The notes under the pieces: generated by a model
Database searches by the model: none
What the model was told of the DNA's origin: nothing
Seen by the model: only the letters and a program-made list of their open reading frames with translations
Program-made: the position numbers and the translations under genes
Assembly (NCBI RefSeq): GCF_003952525.1
Contig: NZ_CP034451.1
Coordinates: 5,246,501 to 5,310,500 of the forward strand
Direction: 5' to 3'
Source: Mesorhizobium sp. M3A.F.Ca.ET.080.04.2.1
Lineage (GTDB): Bacteria > Pseudomonadota > Alphaproteobacteria > Rhizobiales > Rhizobiaceae
Length of the DNA: 64,000 bases
Part shown: piece by piece, positions 50,967 to 58,649 of the stretch
Layout: each line of letters starts with the position of its first letter
Position numbering within the stretch: the first letter of the stretch is position 1

Positions 50967-51705
50967 ACCGACCAAATCAGCGAAGCCGAACGGGAACGGG
51001 ACCATCAAAGTCGCCGCCATGGGCGACCTGCATGTCCAGGAAGATGCCGACATCTCCTATCGCGAGCTGTTTGGGGAGGTGTCTCGGGAAGCCGATGTCC
51101 TTGTCCTCACCGGCGATCTCACCAACCTCGGCAAGCCCCGGGAGGCCGAGCTGCTGGCTGAGGAGCTGCGCGCATGCTCTATCCCCGTCGTCGGGGTGCT
51201 CGGCAATCACGACTACGAATGCGGTTGTGTCGAACAGGTTTCGGCAACGCTGCGCCAGGCCGGCGTCCATCTCCTGGACGGGCAGGCGGTCGAACTGAAC
51301 GATGTCGGCTTTGTCGGCGTGAAGGGATTCGTCGGCGGCTTCGGCCCCAGAATGCTCGGCTCCTTCGGCGAGCCCGCGATCAAGGCGATGGTGGCCGAGA
51401 GCGTCAACGAGGCGATGCGGCTCGAGAATGCCATGCGCCAGGTCCGCGCCAAGCGCACGCTCGTGATCCTGCACTATGCTCCGATCGCCGAGACCGTTGC
51501 CGGCGAGCCCTTGGAAATCTTCCCGTTCCTCGGATCCTCGCGGCTGGCCGAGACGATCGACCGATTCGAGGTGAGCGCGGTCGTGCACGGACACGCCCAT
51601 CGCGGTTCCTACGAAGGCCGGACTCCCGGCGGCGCCAGGGTCTACAACGTCGCCAAGCATGTCACCAAGCCGACGGGCCGCCCCTACGCCTTGCTTGAAA
51701 TCTGA
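50959..51705 (+). CDS. Calcineurin-like metallophosphoesterase
   Basis: A 248-residue enzyme with all the metal motifs in order: MGDLHVQ (Asp23, His25), LTGDLTNLG, GNHDYE, ILHYAP and HGHAHRGSY. These proteins hydrolyse phosphodiesters or phosphomonoesters; the substrate is not evident. It is coupled to the nucleotidyltransferase-fold protein upstream by an eight-base overlap and lies close to Ku, which makes a nucleic-acid end-processing role worth considering (inference). Confidence 0.88.
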   Translation: MPEPTKSAKPNGNGTIKVAAMGDLHVQEDADISYRELFGEVSREADVLVLTGDLTNLGKPREAELLAEELRACSIPVVGVLGNHDYECGCVEQVSATLRQAGVHLLDGQAVELNDVGFVGVKGFVGGFGPRMLGSFGEPAIKAMVAESVNEAMRLENAMRQVRAKRTLVILHYAPIAETVAGEPLEIFPFLGSSRLAETIDRFEVSAVVHGHAHRGSYEGRTPGGARVYNVAKHVTKPTGRPYALLEI

Positions 51706-51785
51706 ACGGCCCCGCGGCGGCCGCGGCACCCTTCGGAACCATGCGGGCGGACATGAGTTTTGCCGGTGACCAACGGAAGACCTCA

Positions 51786-51965
51786 ATGCCTGACCCCAGA
51801 CAACCAGATCCAGACCGCGACACGCCGATGCCGGCTCCGACCTGGAAGCCCGACCCGGTCAAGGAGCCGCCGCTGGATGAATTGCCTGACGAGACGCCAT
51901 TGCCCAATCCGGATGAAAACGAGGAGCCGCCAATGCATGCCGGTGGCGGCCAAAGGGAAAGGTAA
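51786..51965 (+). CDS. Small proline/aspartate-rich protein
   Basis: A 59-residue hydrophilic protein made mostly of Pro, Asp and Glu (for example DELPDETPLPNPDENEEPP). It ends five bases before Ku and is probably co-transcribed. It is likely disordered; no family is recognised. It could be spurious, but the composition is unlike a random high-GC frame. Confidence 0.5.
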   Translation: MPDPRQPDPDRDTPMPAPTWKPDPVKEPPLDELPDETPLPNPDENEEPPMHAGGGQRER

Positions 51966-51970
51966 GGGCA

Positions 51971-52795
51971 ATGGCAGCGCCGCGCGCAGTCTGGAAAGGT
52001 TTCATGAAGGTCGGGTCGGTTTCCTGCGGCGTCAAGATCGTCGGAGCCACGAGCGAGGCGTCGAAGATCCATTTCAGGATCTTGAACCGCAAGGACAGCC
52101 TGCCGGTGAAAAGCGTCTATGCAGACGAAGAGACCGGAGAGCCGGTCGACACCGAGGACCAGGTCAAGGGTTTCGAGACCGACAAGGACGATTTCATCCA
52201 GGTAGAGCCTGACGAGATCAAGGCGCTGAAACTGACTTCCGAACACACGCTGGAAATCGGCGAGTTCGTGCCCATCGCCGAGATCGACACACGCTATCTG
52301 GAAAAGCCCTATTATCTGGTGCCGTCGGATTCCGCCGCGTTGGAGGCATTCACCGTCTTGCGCGAGGCGATGAAGAACAAGCGGGTCGCAGCACGCTCCT
52401 GCGTCGTCCTCTACCAGCGCGGCCGCGAAGTTCTGATCCAGCCCTTCGGCAAGGGCATGCTTCTCACCGAACTGCGCGACCGCAACGAAATGGTCTCGGA
52501 GGACAGCGTCTTCGAAGGCTTGAAGAAGCAGAGCTACGATCCGGACCTGCTGGAAATCGCGGGTCTTTTGATCGACAAGAAGGTGACCAAGTTCGATCCT
52601 TCGAAATTCGAGGACACCTACGAGCAGGCGCTGATCGCGATGATCGAGGCCAAGCGCAAGGGCAAGAAGCCACCGAAGGCTGCGCCGAAGCCGCGCGAGA
52701 ACGTCATCGACCTGGCCGCGGTTCTGCGCAAGAGCCTGGCAAAGGAAGGCATCAAGCCGAGCGCGCAAAGCAAGGCCAAGCGCAAGTCGGCTTGA
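51971..52795 (+). CDS. ku: Non-homologous end-joining protein Ku
   Basis: A 274-residue Ku with the beta-barrel N-terminal half (MKVGSVSCGVKIVGATSEAS) and the helical core ending KFDPSKFEDTYEQALIAMIE. The C-terminal tail from about 215 is lysine-rich, as in many rhizobial Ku proteins, and may aid DNA binding. It forms a ring on double-strand ends and recruits a ligase; LigC-type ligase is 1.8 kb downstream. Confidence 0.95.
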   Translation: MAAPRAVWKGFMKVGSVSCGVKIVGATSEASKIHFRILNRKDSLPVKSVYADEETGEPVDTEDQVKGFETDKDDFIQVEPDEIKALKLTSEHTLEIGEFVPIAEIDTRYLEKPYYLVPSDSAALEAFTVLREAMKNKRVAARSCVVLYQRGREVLIQPFGKGMLLTELRDRNEMVSEDSVFEGLKKQSYDPDLLEIAGLLIDKKVTKFDPSKFEDTYEQALIAMIEAKRKGKKPPKAAPKPRENVIDLAAVLRKSLAKEGIKPSAQSKAKRKSA

Positions 52796-52906
52796 GGCCG
52801 GCGGGATTCAGACCGGTTCACCTTCTCACAAGAAACCGCTCCAAGTGTTTGGTTTTGCGGCATTGCGACGGAAAACAACTGCGCACTTTCCCAGGAATTG
52901 ATCTGG

Positions 52907-53188
52907 TCAGACCTCGTCGAACCGGCTTCCTTCCTTGGACGGGTCGCGCGAAAGGACGCGCTCCTCCTCGTCCTCGGGAAGGGCTTCGTCGCTGTTTTGG
53001 TAGGGATTGTCATCGTCTTCTTCGGGGAGGGTCCCCTCCGCTTCGACATCGTCCTGCGGGTCGCCGTTGACGGCGACGCTGTCGGGCAGAATCCTGTTGC
53101 CCTCAAGGGTATCCCAATCCTGCTGTTCGATGGCCGGAGCCTCGGCTTCGTCCTGTTTTGCCGATCGTTGCTTGTTGCGCGGGTCCAT
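52907..53188 (-). CDS. Small acidic protein of unknown function
   Basis: A 93-residue protein, nearly half Asp, Glu, Asn and Gln in its second part (DDVEAEGTLPEEDDDNPY). GGAGGAACAAGG precedes the ATG at 53188. It has no membrane or enzymatic motif and is probably disordered. The preceding bases 52830-52890 contain a degenerate version of the second palindrome type. Confidence 0.6.
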   Translation of the reverse strand: MDPRNKQRSAKQDEAEAPAIEQQDWDTLEGNRILPDSVAVNGDPQDDVEAEGTLPEEDDDNPYQNSDEALPEDEEERVLSRDPSKEGSRFDEV

Positions 53189-53334
53189 CCTTGTTCCTCC
53201 AATTCTAGCCTCCATTGAGGAACCGCTCAGGCAGGCGGTTGTTCCTTCAGCCCGCAGCAAGGTGCTTCCCCAATGGTGGCGCGTGGAACGCCAAAGCGTC
53301 CCCCGACTTATGGTTGAAAGTCGGGGAACACTTC

Positions 53335-54546
53335 ATGCATCGCAAGCTGGATCTCAGAAGCGGCACGCCTGTATGGTCCACCTATCGGTCGCCCGATGTG
53401 CCGGTGAACCGCCTCATTCGCGATCTCAAGACGGACGTGCTCATCGTCGGAATGGGCATCAGCGGCGCAATGATGGCGCAAGCGCTGACGCGTGACGGCC
53501 ACTCCGTCGTCTGCATCGACCGGCGCGGACCGGTCCAGGGATCGACGGCTGCAACGACGGCGTTGGTGCAGTTCGAAATCGACCAACCCTTGACGAGGCT
53601 GTCCGCTATGATCGGCGCCGCAGCCGCCCGCAGGGCATGGCGGAGGTCACGTCTAGGCCTTCTCAATCTGCGAGGGCGGATCAGCGAACTCGACATCAGC
53701 TGCGAAGCGGCCAGCACGCCCTCGCTTTACCTCGCCGGCAACACGCTCGGTCCGTCCGAGTTGCGCAAGGAAGCGCAAGCGCGCGTCGAGGTCGGCATCG
53801 GCGCAAGGTTTCTATCCCGTGCATCCTTGCTGGAAAAATTCGGCATCGGGCGTGCGGCGGCAATTCTCAGTCATGACAATCTCGCCCTCGATCCGAGAAA
53901 GCTGACCGCGGGACTGTTGCTTGAGACGCTGAAAGGAAAGGCCCGCTTCTATGCTCCGGCGGAGGCGACAGCGGTCGAGGATGGTCGCCTCGGCGTGATG
54001 GTTGCGACGCGGCACGGCCCAATCATCAGCGCGGGGCACCTCGTCCTGACGACTGGATACGAGCTGCTGAAAATCGTGCCGCACGTGTCTCACCGCGTCA
54101 TCTCGACCTGGGCGATCGCGACGTGTCGGCAACCCGGGAAGCTCTGGCCGGGCACGACCCTGATCTGGGAGGCATCCGATCCGTATCTCTATATCCGCGC
54201 GACGATCGACGGGCGCGTCATCTGTGGCGGTGAGGATGAGGATTTTTCCGACGAGGAGCGCCGCGACAGCCTGACACCCGAAAAGACGCTTCGCCTTGCC
54301 GGGAAACTCGGCCGGATTTTCCCGCAGCTTGACACAGAGGCTGAATTTGCCTGGAGCGGTTCGTTTGGCTCGACGACCACGGGCCTGCCCGTCATAGGAA
54401 CTTTGCCAAGCCATCCGCGGGTCCATGCGGTAATGGGGTATGGCGGCAACGGCATCCTCTTTTCGCAGATCGCCTCCGAAATCGTCTCGGCCTCGATCAG
54501 AGGCGGCGAAGACGCCGACGCGGACCTGTTCGCCTTCCAGGCGTGA
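53335..54546 (+). CDS. FAD-dependent oxidoreductase (DAO family), copy 3
   Basis: A 403-residue protein with VLIVGMGISGAMMAQAL as FAD-binding fold near residue 35, GSTAATTALVQFEID as the second conserved segment, and GYGGNGILFSQIAS at the C-terminus. It is clearly different from the two island copies and closer to stand-alone NAD(P)/FAD oxidoreductases often found beside ligase genes in rhizobia. The substrate is unknown. The ATG at 53335 is at the start of family likeness. Confidence 0.82.
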   Translation: MHRKLDLRSGTPVWSTYRSPDVPVNRLIRDLKTDVLIVGMGISGAMMAQALTRDGHSVVCIDRRGPVQGSTAATTALVQFEIDQPLTRLSAMIGAAAARRAWRRSRLGLLNLRGRISELDISCEAASTPSLYLAGNTLGPSELRKEAQARVEVGIGARFLSRASLLEKFGIGRAAAILSHDNLALDPRKLTAGLLLETLKGKARFYAPAEATAVEDGRLGVMVATRHGPIISAGHLVLTTGYELLKIVPHVSHRVISTWAIATCRQPGKLWPGTTLIWEASDPYLYIRATIDGRVICGGEDEDFSDEERRDSLTPEKTLRLAGKLGRIFPQLDTEAEFAWSGSFGSTTTGLPVIGTLPSHPRVHAVMGYGGNGILFSQIASEIVSASIRGGEDADADLFAFQA

Positions 54547-54591
54547 CACCTCTCCAATCACCGTGGTGCCCGACAGCATGCCGAATGAGAC

Positions 54592-55605
54592 CTACGCGAT
54601 CTGCTCGAACGTGCATTGGCGCGGCGCCTTGTCGGGCCGCCAGCGCACCAGCTTTGTTCCGTGCCGGAAGCGGTCGCCGGTGACGTGATCGAAACGGACC
54701 TCGACGACGAGGTCCGGCCGCACCGGCTCCCATTGCCCGCTGCGCTCGGTACTCCAGCGGCTCGGCCCGCCCGGAGCCTTGCCGGTGAAGCCCGGCCCGC
54801 CGCGCAGCTTCTCCAGCCTGTCCGTGAGCGCGGCCCGCTCGTCATTGGCGATGGTCGAGGTGAAGCCGACATGGTCGAGCAGGCCGCGTTCGTTGTAGAG
54901 ACCCAGCAGCAGCGAACCCACCTGTTGCTTGCCGTTGAGGTAGCGGAATCCCCCGACCACGCAGTCGGCCGTGCGCAGCCGCTTGACCTTGATCATCGCG
55001 CGCTCGCCCGGCCGATAGGTCTCGGCCATCGCCTTGGCGACGACCCCATCGGTCGAACCATGACCGGCGCCCTGCAGCCATTTCCGGGCGGTTGCGAGGT
55101 TGGTGGTGGATGGCGAGAGCCGCAGCGAGGATATGCCTGCCTTCGCCACAAACTCCTTTGTTGCCGCCCGCCGCTCCGCCAGAGACTCTTCGAGCACCAG
55201 CCTGCCGCCGGCTGCGACGAGGGTGTCAAACAGGATCAACTGCGCCGGCGTCTCCAAGCTGAGCTTGGCTATCCGGCTCTCCGCTGGATGAAGCCGCATC
55301 TGCAGCGCATCGAATGAGGCGCGGCCCTCGATCTCGATGACGATCTCGCCGTCGATGACAAAGTTCTTCGCATCGACACCGCGCAGCATGGCTGTGAGTT
55401 CGGGGAAATAGCGGCCAAGCGGCTTGCCGGACTTCGCCCTGAGGTCCACTGCTTCGCTGGCCTTGAAGGCGAGGCAGCGAAACCCATCCCATTTCGGCTC
55501 GTATTGCCACGTGCCTTTCTCCTCGGGCAGCTCATCGGCGGTGCGCGCTTCCATGGGAGGCGTGTCCAGAGGCAGCGGGAAGCCATTCCTCGGGGCCGCT
55601 ACCAT
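54592..55605 (-). CDS. ATP-dependent DNA ligase (LigC/LigD ligase domain only)
   Basis: A 337-residue ligase with adenylated Lys38 in YEPKWDGFR, motif III near FVIDGEIVI, and DGVVAKAMAETYRPGERAMIKVK with motifs IV-V. An OB-fold C-terminal domain follows. Polymerase and nuclease domains of full LigD are absent, as in LigC. With Ku nearby it is likely part of an end-joining or base-excision pathway. Its ATG lies within the end of the GFA gene, so the two overlap by seven bases. Confidence 0.92.
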   Translation of the reverse strand: MVAAPRNGFPLPLDTPPMEARTADELPEEKGTWQYEPKWDGFRCLAFKASEAVDLRAKSGKPLGRYFPELTAMLRGVDAKNFVIDGEIVIEIEGRASFDALQMRLHPAESRIAKLSLETPAQLILFDTLVAAGGRLVLEESLAERRAATKEFVAKAGISSLRLSPSTTNLATARKWLQGAGHGSTDGVVAKAMAETYRPGERAMIKVKRLRTADCVVGGFRYLNGKQQVGSLLLGLYNERGLLDHVGFTSTIANDERAALTDRLEKLRGGPGFTGKAPGGPSRWSTERSGQWEPVRPDLVVEVRFDHVTGDRFRHGTKLVRWRPDKAPRQCTFEQIA

Positions 55606-56030
55606 CGCTCTTCCGCGTCGTGATGCGGGAGGTCGATGCCGCAGCAGACCCATGCCAGCCGTTGCCCCGATCCATAGTTGTAGCGAGGCTCCAGTTCCGC
55701 GGGATCGTCGAAAGTTCCGACGTGGAGCGCGATCTCGTCCTGCGTCGCGTCATAGGAAAGACTAAGCGGAGAACCGCAAGCTTGGCAGAAGGCGCGGCGG
55801 GCGAGCGGCGAGGATCGGCGGTAGGCCGGTTCTTCGTCGCGCCAGGACAGGCTGGCCAACGGCACCCAAGCGAGCACGGCAAACGCGCTGCCGGTCGCGC
55901 GCCGGCACATATCGCAATGGCAATAATGAACACGCGGATCTGCAGTGACGCGATAGCGAATTCTGCCGCAGAGGCATCCGCCTGTGCGTTCGACAGGAGC
56001 GGCTTGGGCGGGATTTTCGGACATTTTCAT
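55599..56030 (-). CDS. GFA-family (CENP-V/formaldehyde-activating) zinc protein
   Basis: A 143-residue protein with the GFA cysteines: GGCLCGRIRY, then HCDMCRRATGS, and AFCQACGSPLS. These bind zinc. The family includes glutathione-dependent formaldehyde-activating enzyme, but most small members have no known reaction. It is upstream of and coupled to the ligase gene. Confidence 0.88.
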   Translation of the reverse strand: MKMSENPAQAAPVERTGGCLCGRIRYRVTADPRVHYCHCDMCRRATGSAFAVLAWVPLASLSWRDEEPAYRRSSPLARRAFCQACGSPLSLSYDATQDEIALHVGTFDDPAELEPRYNYGSGQRLAWVCCGIDLPHHDAEERW

Positions 56031-56204
56031 CCAGCTTGAACGTTTCGAGGGCGGATGTGGTTTCCGGGCGGAACGGGTTTCAAAGCAAAGCGTTGGTCCG
56101 ACTGTTGCCGAGGATGAAACCTTGACTCCCAGATACCGCTCCGCCCCATCGAGACGCCCGCAGTTTTCCCCGTCCCGCGGGAAGCGAGCGCGGCTGCTAC
56201 CCTG

Positions 56205-56813
56205 ATGTCAGCTCCAGGCTTGACCTATGGTCCTCTCGGCACGCATTGCGCGCATCTTTGCGTCGACATGCAAAGATTGTTCGCCGAACCATCGGAATGG
56301 GCGACACCCTGGATCACCCGCGTGCTGCCAAGGATTGTCAGCCTTGTCGAGAGGAAGGCCGAGCAGACGATCTTCACGCGCTTCGTGCCGGCTGAGAGGC
56401 CCGGCCAGGGCGTCGGCAGCTGGCGACGCTACTATGAGCGCTGGGCGTCGATGACGATCGAGAATGTCGGCCGGGAGATGATCGAATTGCTGCCGCCGCT
56501 GTCGGCTTTTTATCCGCCGGCGCAGGTGATCGACAAGCATGTCTATTCCCCCTGGCCTGAGGGCAGGCTGCAGGCGCTGCTTGCCGCCCGCCGGATCGAC
56601 ACACTGGTGGTCACCGGCGGCGAGACGGACGTCTGCGTGCTGGCAACGGTCCTGGGCGCGATCGACATCGGTTATCGCGTCGTGCTGGTCACCGATGCGC
56701 TCTGCAGCTCCTCGGATGCCACGCATGACGCGCTGATGACGGTCTACCATCAGCGTTTCGCGCAGCAGGTGGAAACTGTCGAGATGGAAACAGTCCTGTC
56801 GAGCTGGAGCTGA
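56205..56813 (+). CDS. Isochorismatase-family cysteine hydrolase
   Basis: A 202-residue hydrolase with the catalytic triad Asp21 (CVDMQ), Lys111 (VIDKHVYS) and Cys144 (TDVCVLAT) and the cis-peptide region just before the cysteine. Members hydrolyse amides such as nicotinamide, N-carbamoyl compounds or ureas. It stands alone; the substrate is not predictable. Confidence 0.9.
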   Translation: MSAPGLTYGPLGTHCAHLCVDMQRLFAEPSEWATPWITRVLPRIVSLVERKAEQTIFTRFVPAERPGQGVGSWRRYYERWASMTIENVGREMIELLPPLSAFYPPAQVIDKHVYSPWPEGRLQALLAARRIDTLVVTGGETDVCVLATVLGAIDIGYRVVLVTDALCSSSDATHDALMTVYHQRFAQQVETVEMETVLSSWS

Positions 56814-57003
56814 GAGCGGGCGCAGCGCGGTCCGACCTCCCAGCCTGCTCCTTCGGCGCTTACCAAAGGCGAGGCAGCGGCGTCGGCGCTCCCCCACGGG
56901 CCGGTCACTCCTGCGTGAGCGGCCTGAGTTTCGGACCGATCAATCCGGAACAACACGCCGGCTGAAAGGTTAGCGCCCGATACAAGCCAGCCAGGAGCGA
57001 GCC

Positions 57004-57624
57004 ATGTCCCGAACCTCCACCTCGAGCGCGACTGGCCTCAGCCGAAGACGTTTCATGACCGGCACGGCTTCGGTCGCCGCGGCCGCGCCGATGCTGGCGG
57101 CGCCGCCGAAGGCCGAGGCGCAGCCTGCACCCGCGTCGAAACTGCGGGAGCCGGCCGTCCTGTCGCTGCGGGTCAACAAGCAGCCTTACGAGCTTTCGCT
57201 GGATACGAGGACGAGCCTGCTCGATGCGCTTCGCGACCATATCGGCCTGACCGGCACAAAGAAGGGCTGCGACCACGGTCAGTGCGGCGCCTGCACCGTG
57301 CTGGTCGACGGAAAGCGCGTGCTCTCGTGCCTGAGCTTCGCCGTGATGAACCAGGGCAGGGAGGTGACGACGGTGGAAGGGCTCGCATCGAGCGACGGCA
57401 AGCTGCATCCGATGCAGCAGGCCTTCATCGATCACGACGCGTTCCAGTGCGGCTACTGCACGCCGGGCCAGATCATGTCGGCCATCGGCTGCGTCAACGA
57501 AGGCCACGCCGGCTCCGAAGACGATATCCGCGAATATATGAGCGGCAACATCTGCCGCTGCGCGGCCTACCCGAACATCGTCGCGGCCGTCGTGCAGGCG
57601 CGTGAAGAGACGAGGGGAGCCTGA
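57004..57624 (+). CDS. paoA: Aldehyde oxidoreductase iron-sulfur subunit PaoA
   Basis: A 206-residue subunit exported by a twin-arginine signal (SRRRFMTG, then an Ala-rich stretch to about residue 40). It carries two [2Fe-2S] clusters: Cys89, Cys94, Cys97 and Cys109, and Cys149, Cys152, Cys184 and Cys186. It passes electrons from the molybdenum centre. It is the first gene of paoABC, with one base between its stop and paoB. Confidence 0.93.
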   Translation: MSRTSTSSATGLSRRRFMTGTASVAAAAPMLAAPPKAEAQPAPASKLREPAVLSLRVNKQPYELSLDTRTSLLDALRDHIGLTGTKKGCDHGQCGACTVLVDGKRVLSCLSFAVMNQGREVTTVEGLASSDGKLHPMQQAFIDHDAFQCGYCTPGQIMSAIGCVNEGHAGSEDDIREYMSGNICRCAAYPNIVAAVVQAREETRGA

Positions 57625-57625
57625 C

Positions 57626-58648
57626 ATGCGCCCCTTCATCTATGAACAGCCGCAGGACATTCGCACCGCCGTCGCCGTCGCGTCCCGATTTGCCTCCGAT
57701 GGCGATCAGCCAACGCGGGCCGACGCCCAATTCATCGCCGGCGGCACCAATCTCGCCGACTATATGAAGCTCGGCGTCGCGCAGCCGAGCCGGCTGCTGG
57801 ATCTCAATCGGCTGGACGAGCCTGCGCTCCGGGAGATCACGGTCGGGGACAACGGAATTCGGTTCGGCGCGCTGGTGCGGATGGGAGAGGCGGCCGACGA
57901 CAGCGAGGTCAAACGACGTTATCCGGTCATAGCCGACAGTCTGCGACTGGCGGCAAGCGGCCAGATCCGCAACATGGCAAGCCTTGCCGGCAACGTGCTG
58001 CAGCGCACGCGCTGCGAGTATTTCCGCGAGACTTCCTGGGCCTGCAACAAGCGGGTGCCGGGTTCGGGCTGCGCGGCGATGGAAGGCTTCAACCGCCAGC
58101 ATGCAGTGCTCGGCACCAGCGAGGCCTGCATCGCAACCTATCACGGCGACTTCGCCCAGGCTCTGATCGCGCTCGATGCCGTGGTCCGTGTGGAGGGTTC
58201 GCGCGGTGCGCGAAACATTGCCTTTGCCAAGCTGCACAGGCTGCCCGGCGACACGCCGCATATCGAGACGGAACTGGCGGCGGACGAGATCGTCACCGCC
58301 ATCGAGGTGCCGGCCCTCCCGTGGGCGGCGCGTTCAATGTACCTGAAAATCCGCGATCGCCAATCCTACGCCTTCGCGCTGGCCTCGGCGGCGGTCGCGC
58401 TCGATCTCGACGGCGACAGCGTTCGCGAGGCCCGGATCGCGCTGGGCGGCGTGGCGACGGTGCCATGGCGCGCCAGCGCGGCGGAAGCAGCCCTGCAAGG
58501 CAAGAAGCTCGACGAGATGTCGGCCGGCACAGCAGCGGAAGCCGCCTTCGCGCATGCGAATCCCGGCCGGCACAACGCGTTCAAGATCGAACTCGGCAAG
58601 CGAGCGCTGGTGCGGGCGCTGCTGGAAACCCGTGACATGAAGGTGTGA
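57626..58648 (+). CDS. paoB: Aldehyde oxidoreductase FAD subunit PaoB
   Basis: A 340-residue FAD-binding subunit. FIAGGTNLADYMK is the flavin loop. The insertion with cysteines in RCEYFRETSWACNKRVPGSG and the following Cys-Ala matches the extra [4Fe-4S] cluster known from Escherichia coli PaoB. The ATG at 57626 is chosen over one eight codons upstream because it abuts the paoA stop. It lies between paoA and paoC. Confidence 0.93.
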   Translation: MRPFIYEQPQDIRTAVAVASRFASDGDQPTRADAQFIAGGTNLADYMKLGVAQPSRLLDLNRLDEPALREITVGDNGIRFGALVRMGEAADDSEVKRRYPVIADSLRLAASGQIRNMASLAGNVLQRTRCEYFRETSWACNKRVPGSGCAAMEGFNRQHAVLGTSEACIATYHGDFAQALIALDAVVRVEGSRGARNIAFAKLHRLPGDTPHIETELAADEIVTAIEVPALPWAARSMYLKIRDRQSYAFALASAAVALDLDGDSVREARIALGGVATVPWRASAAEAALQGKKLDEMSAGTAAEAAFAHANPGRHNAFKIELGKRALVRALLETRDMKV

Positions 58649-58649
58649 C

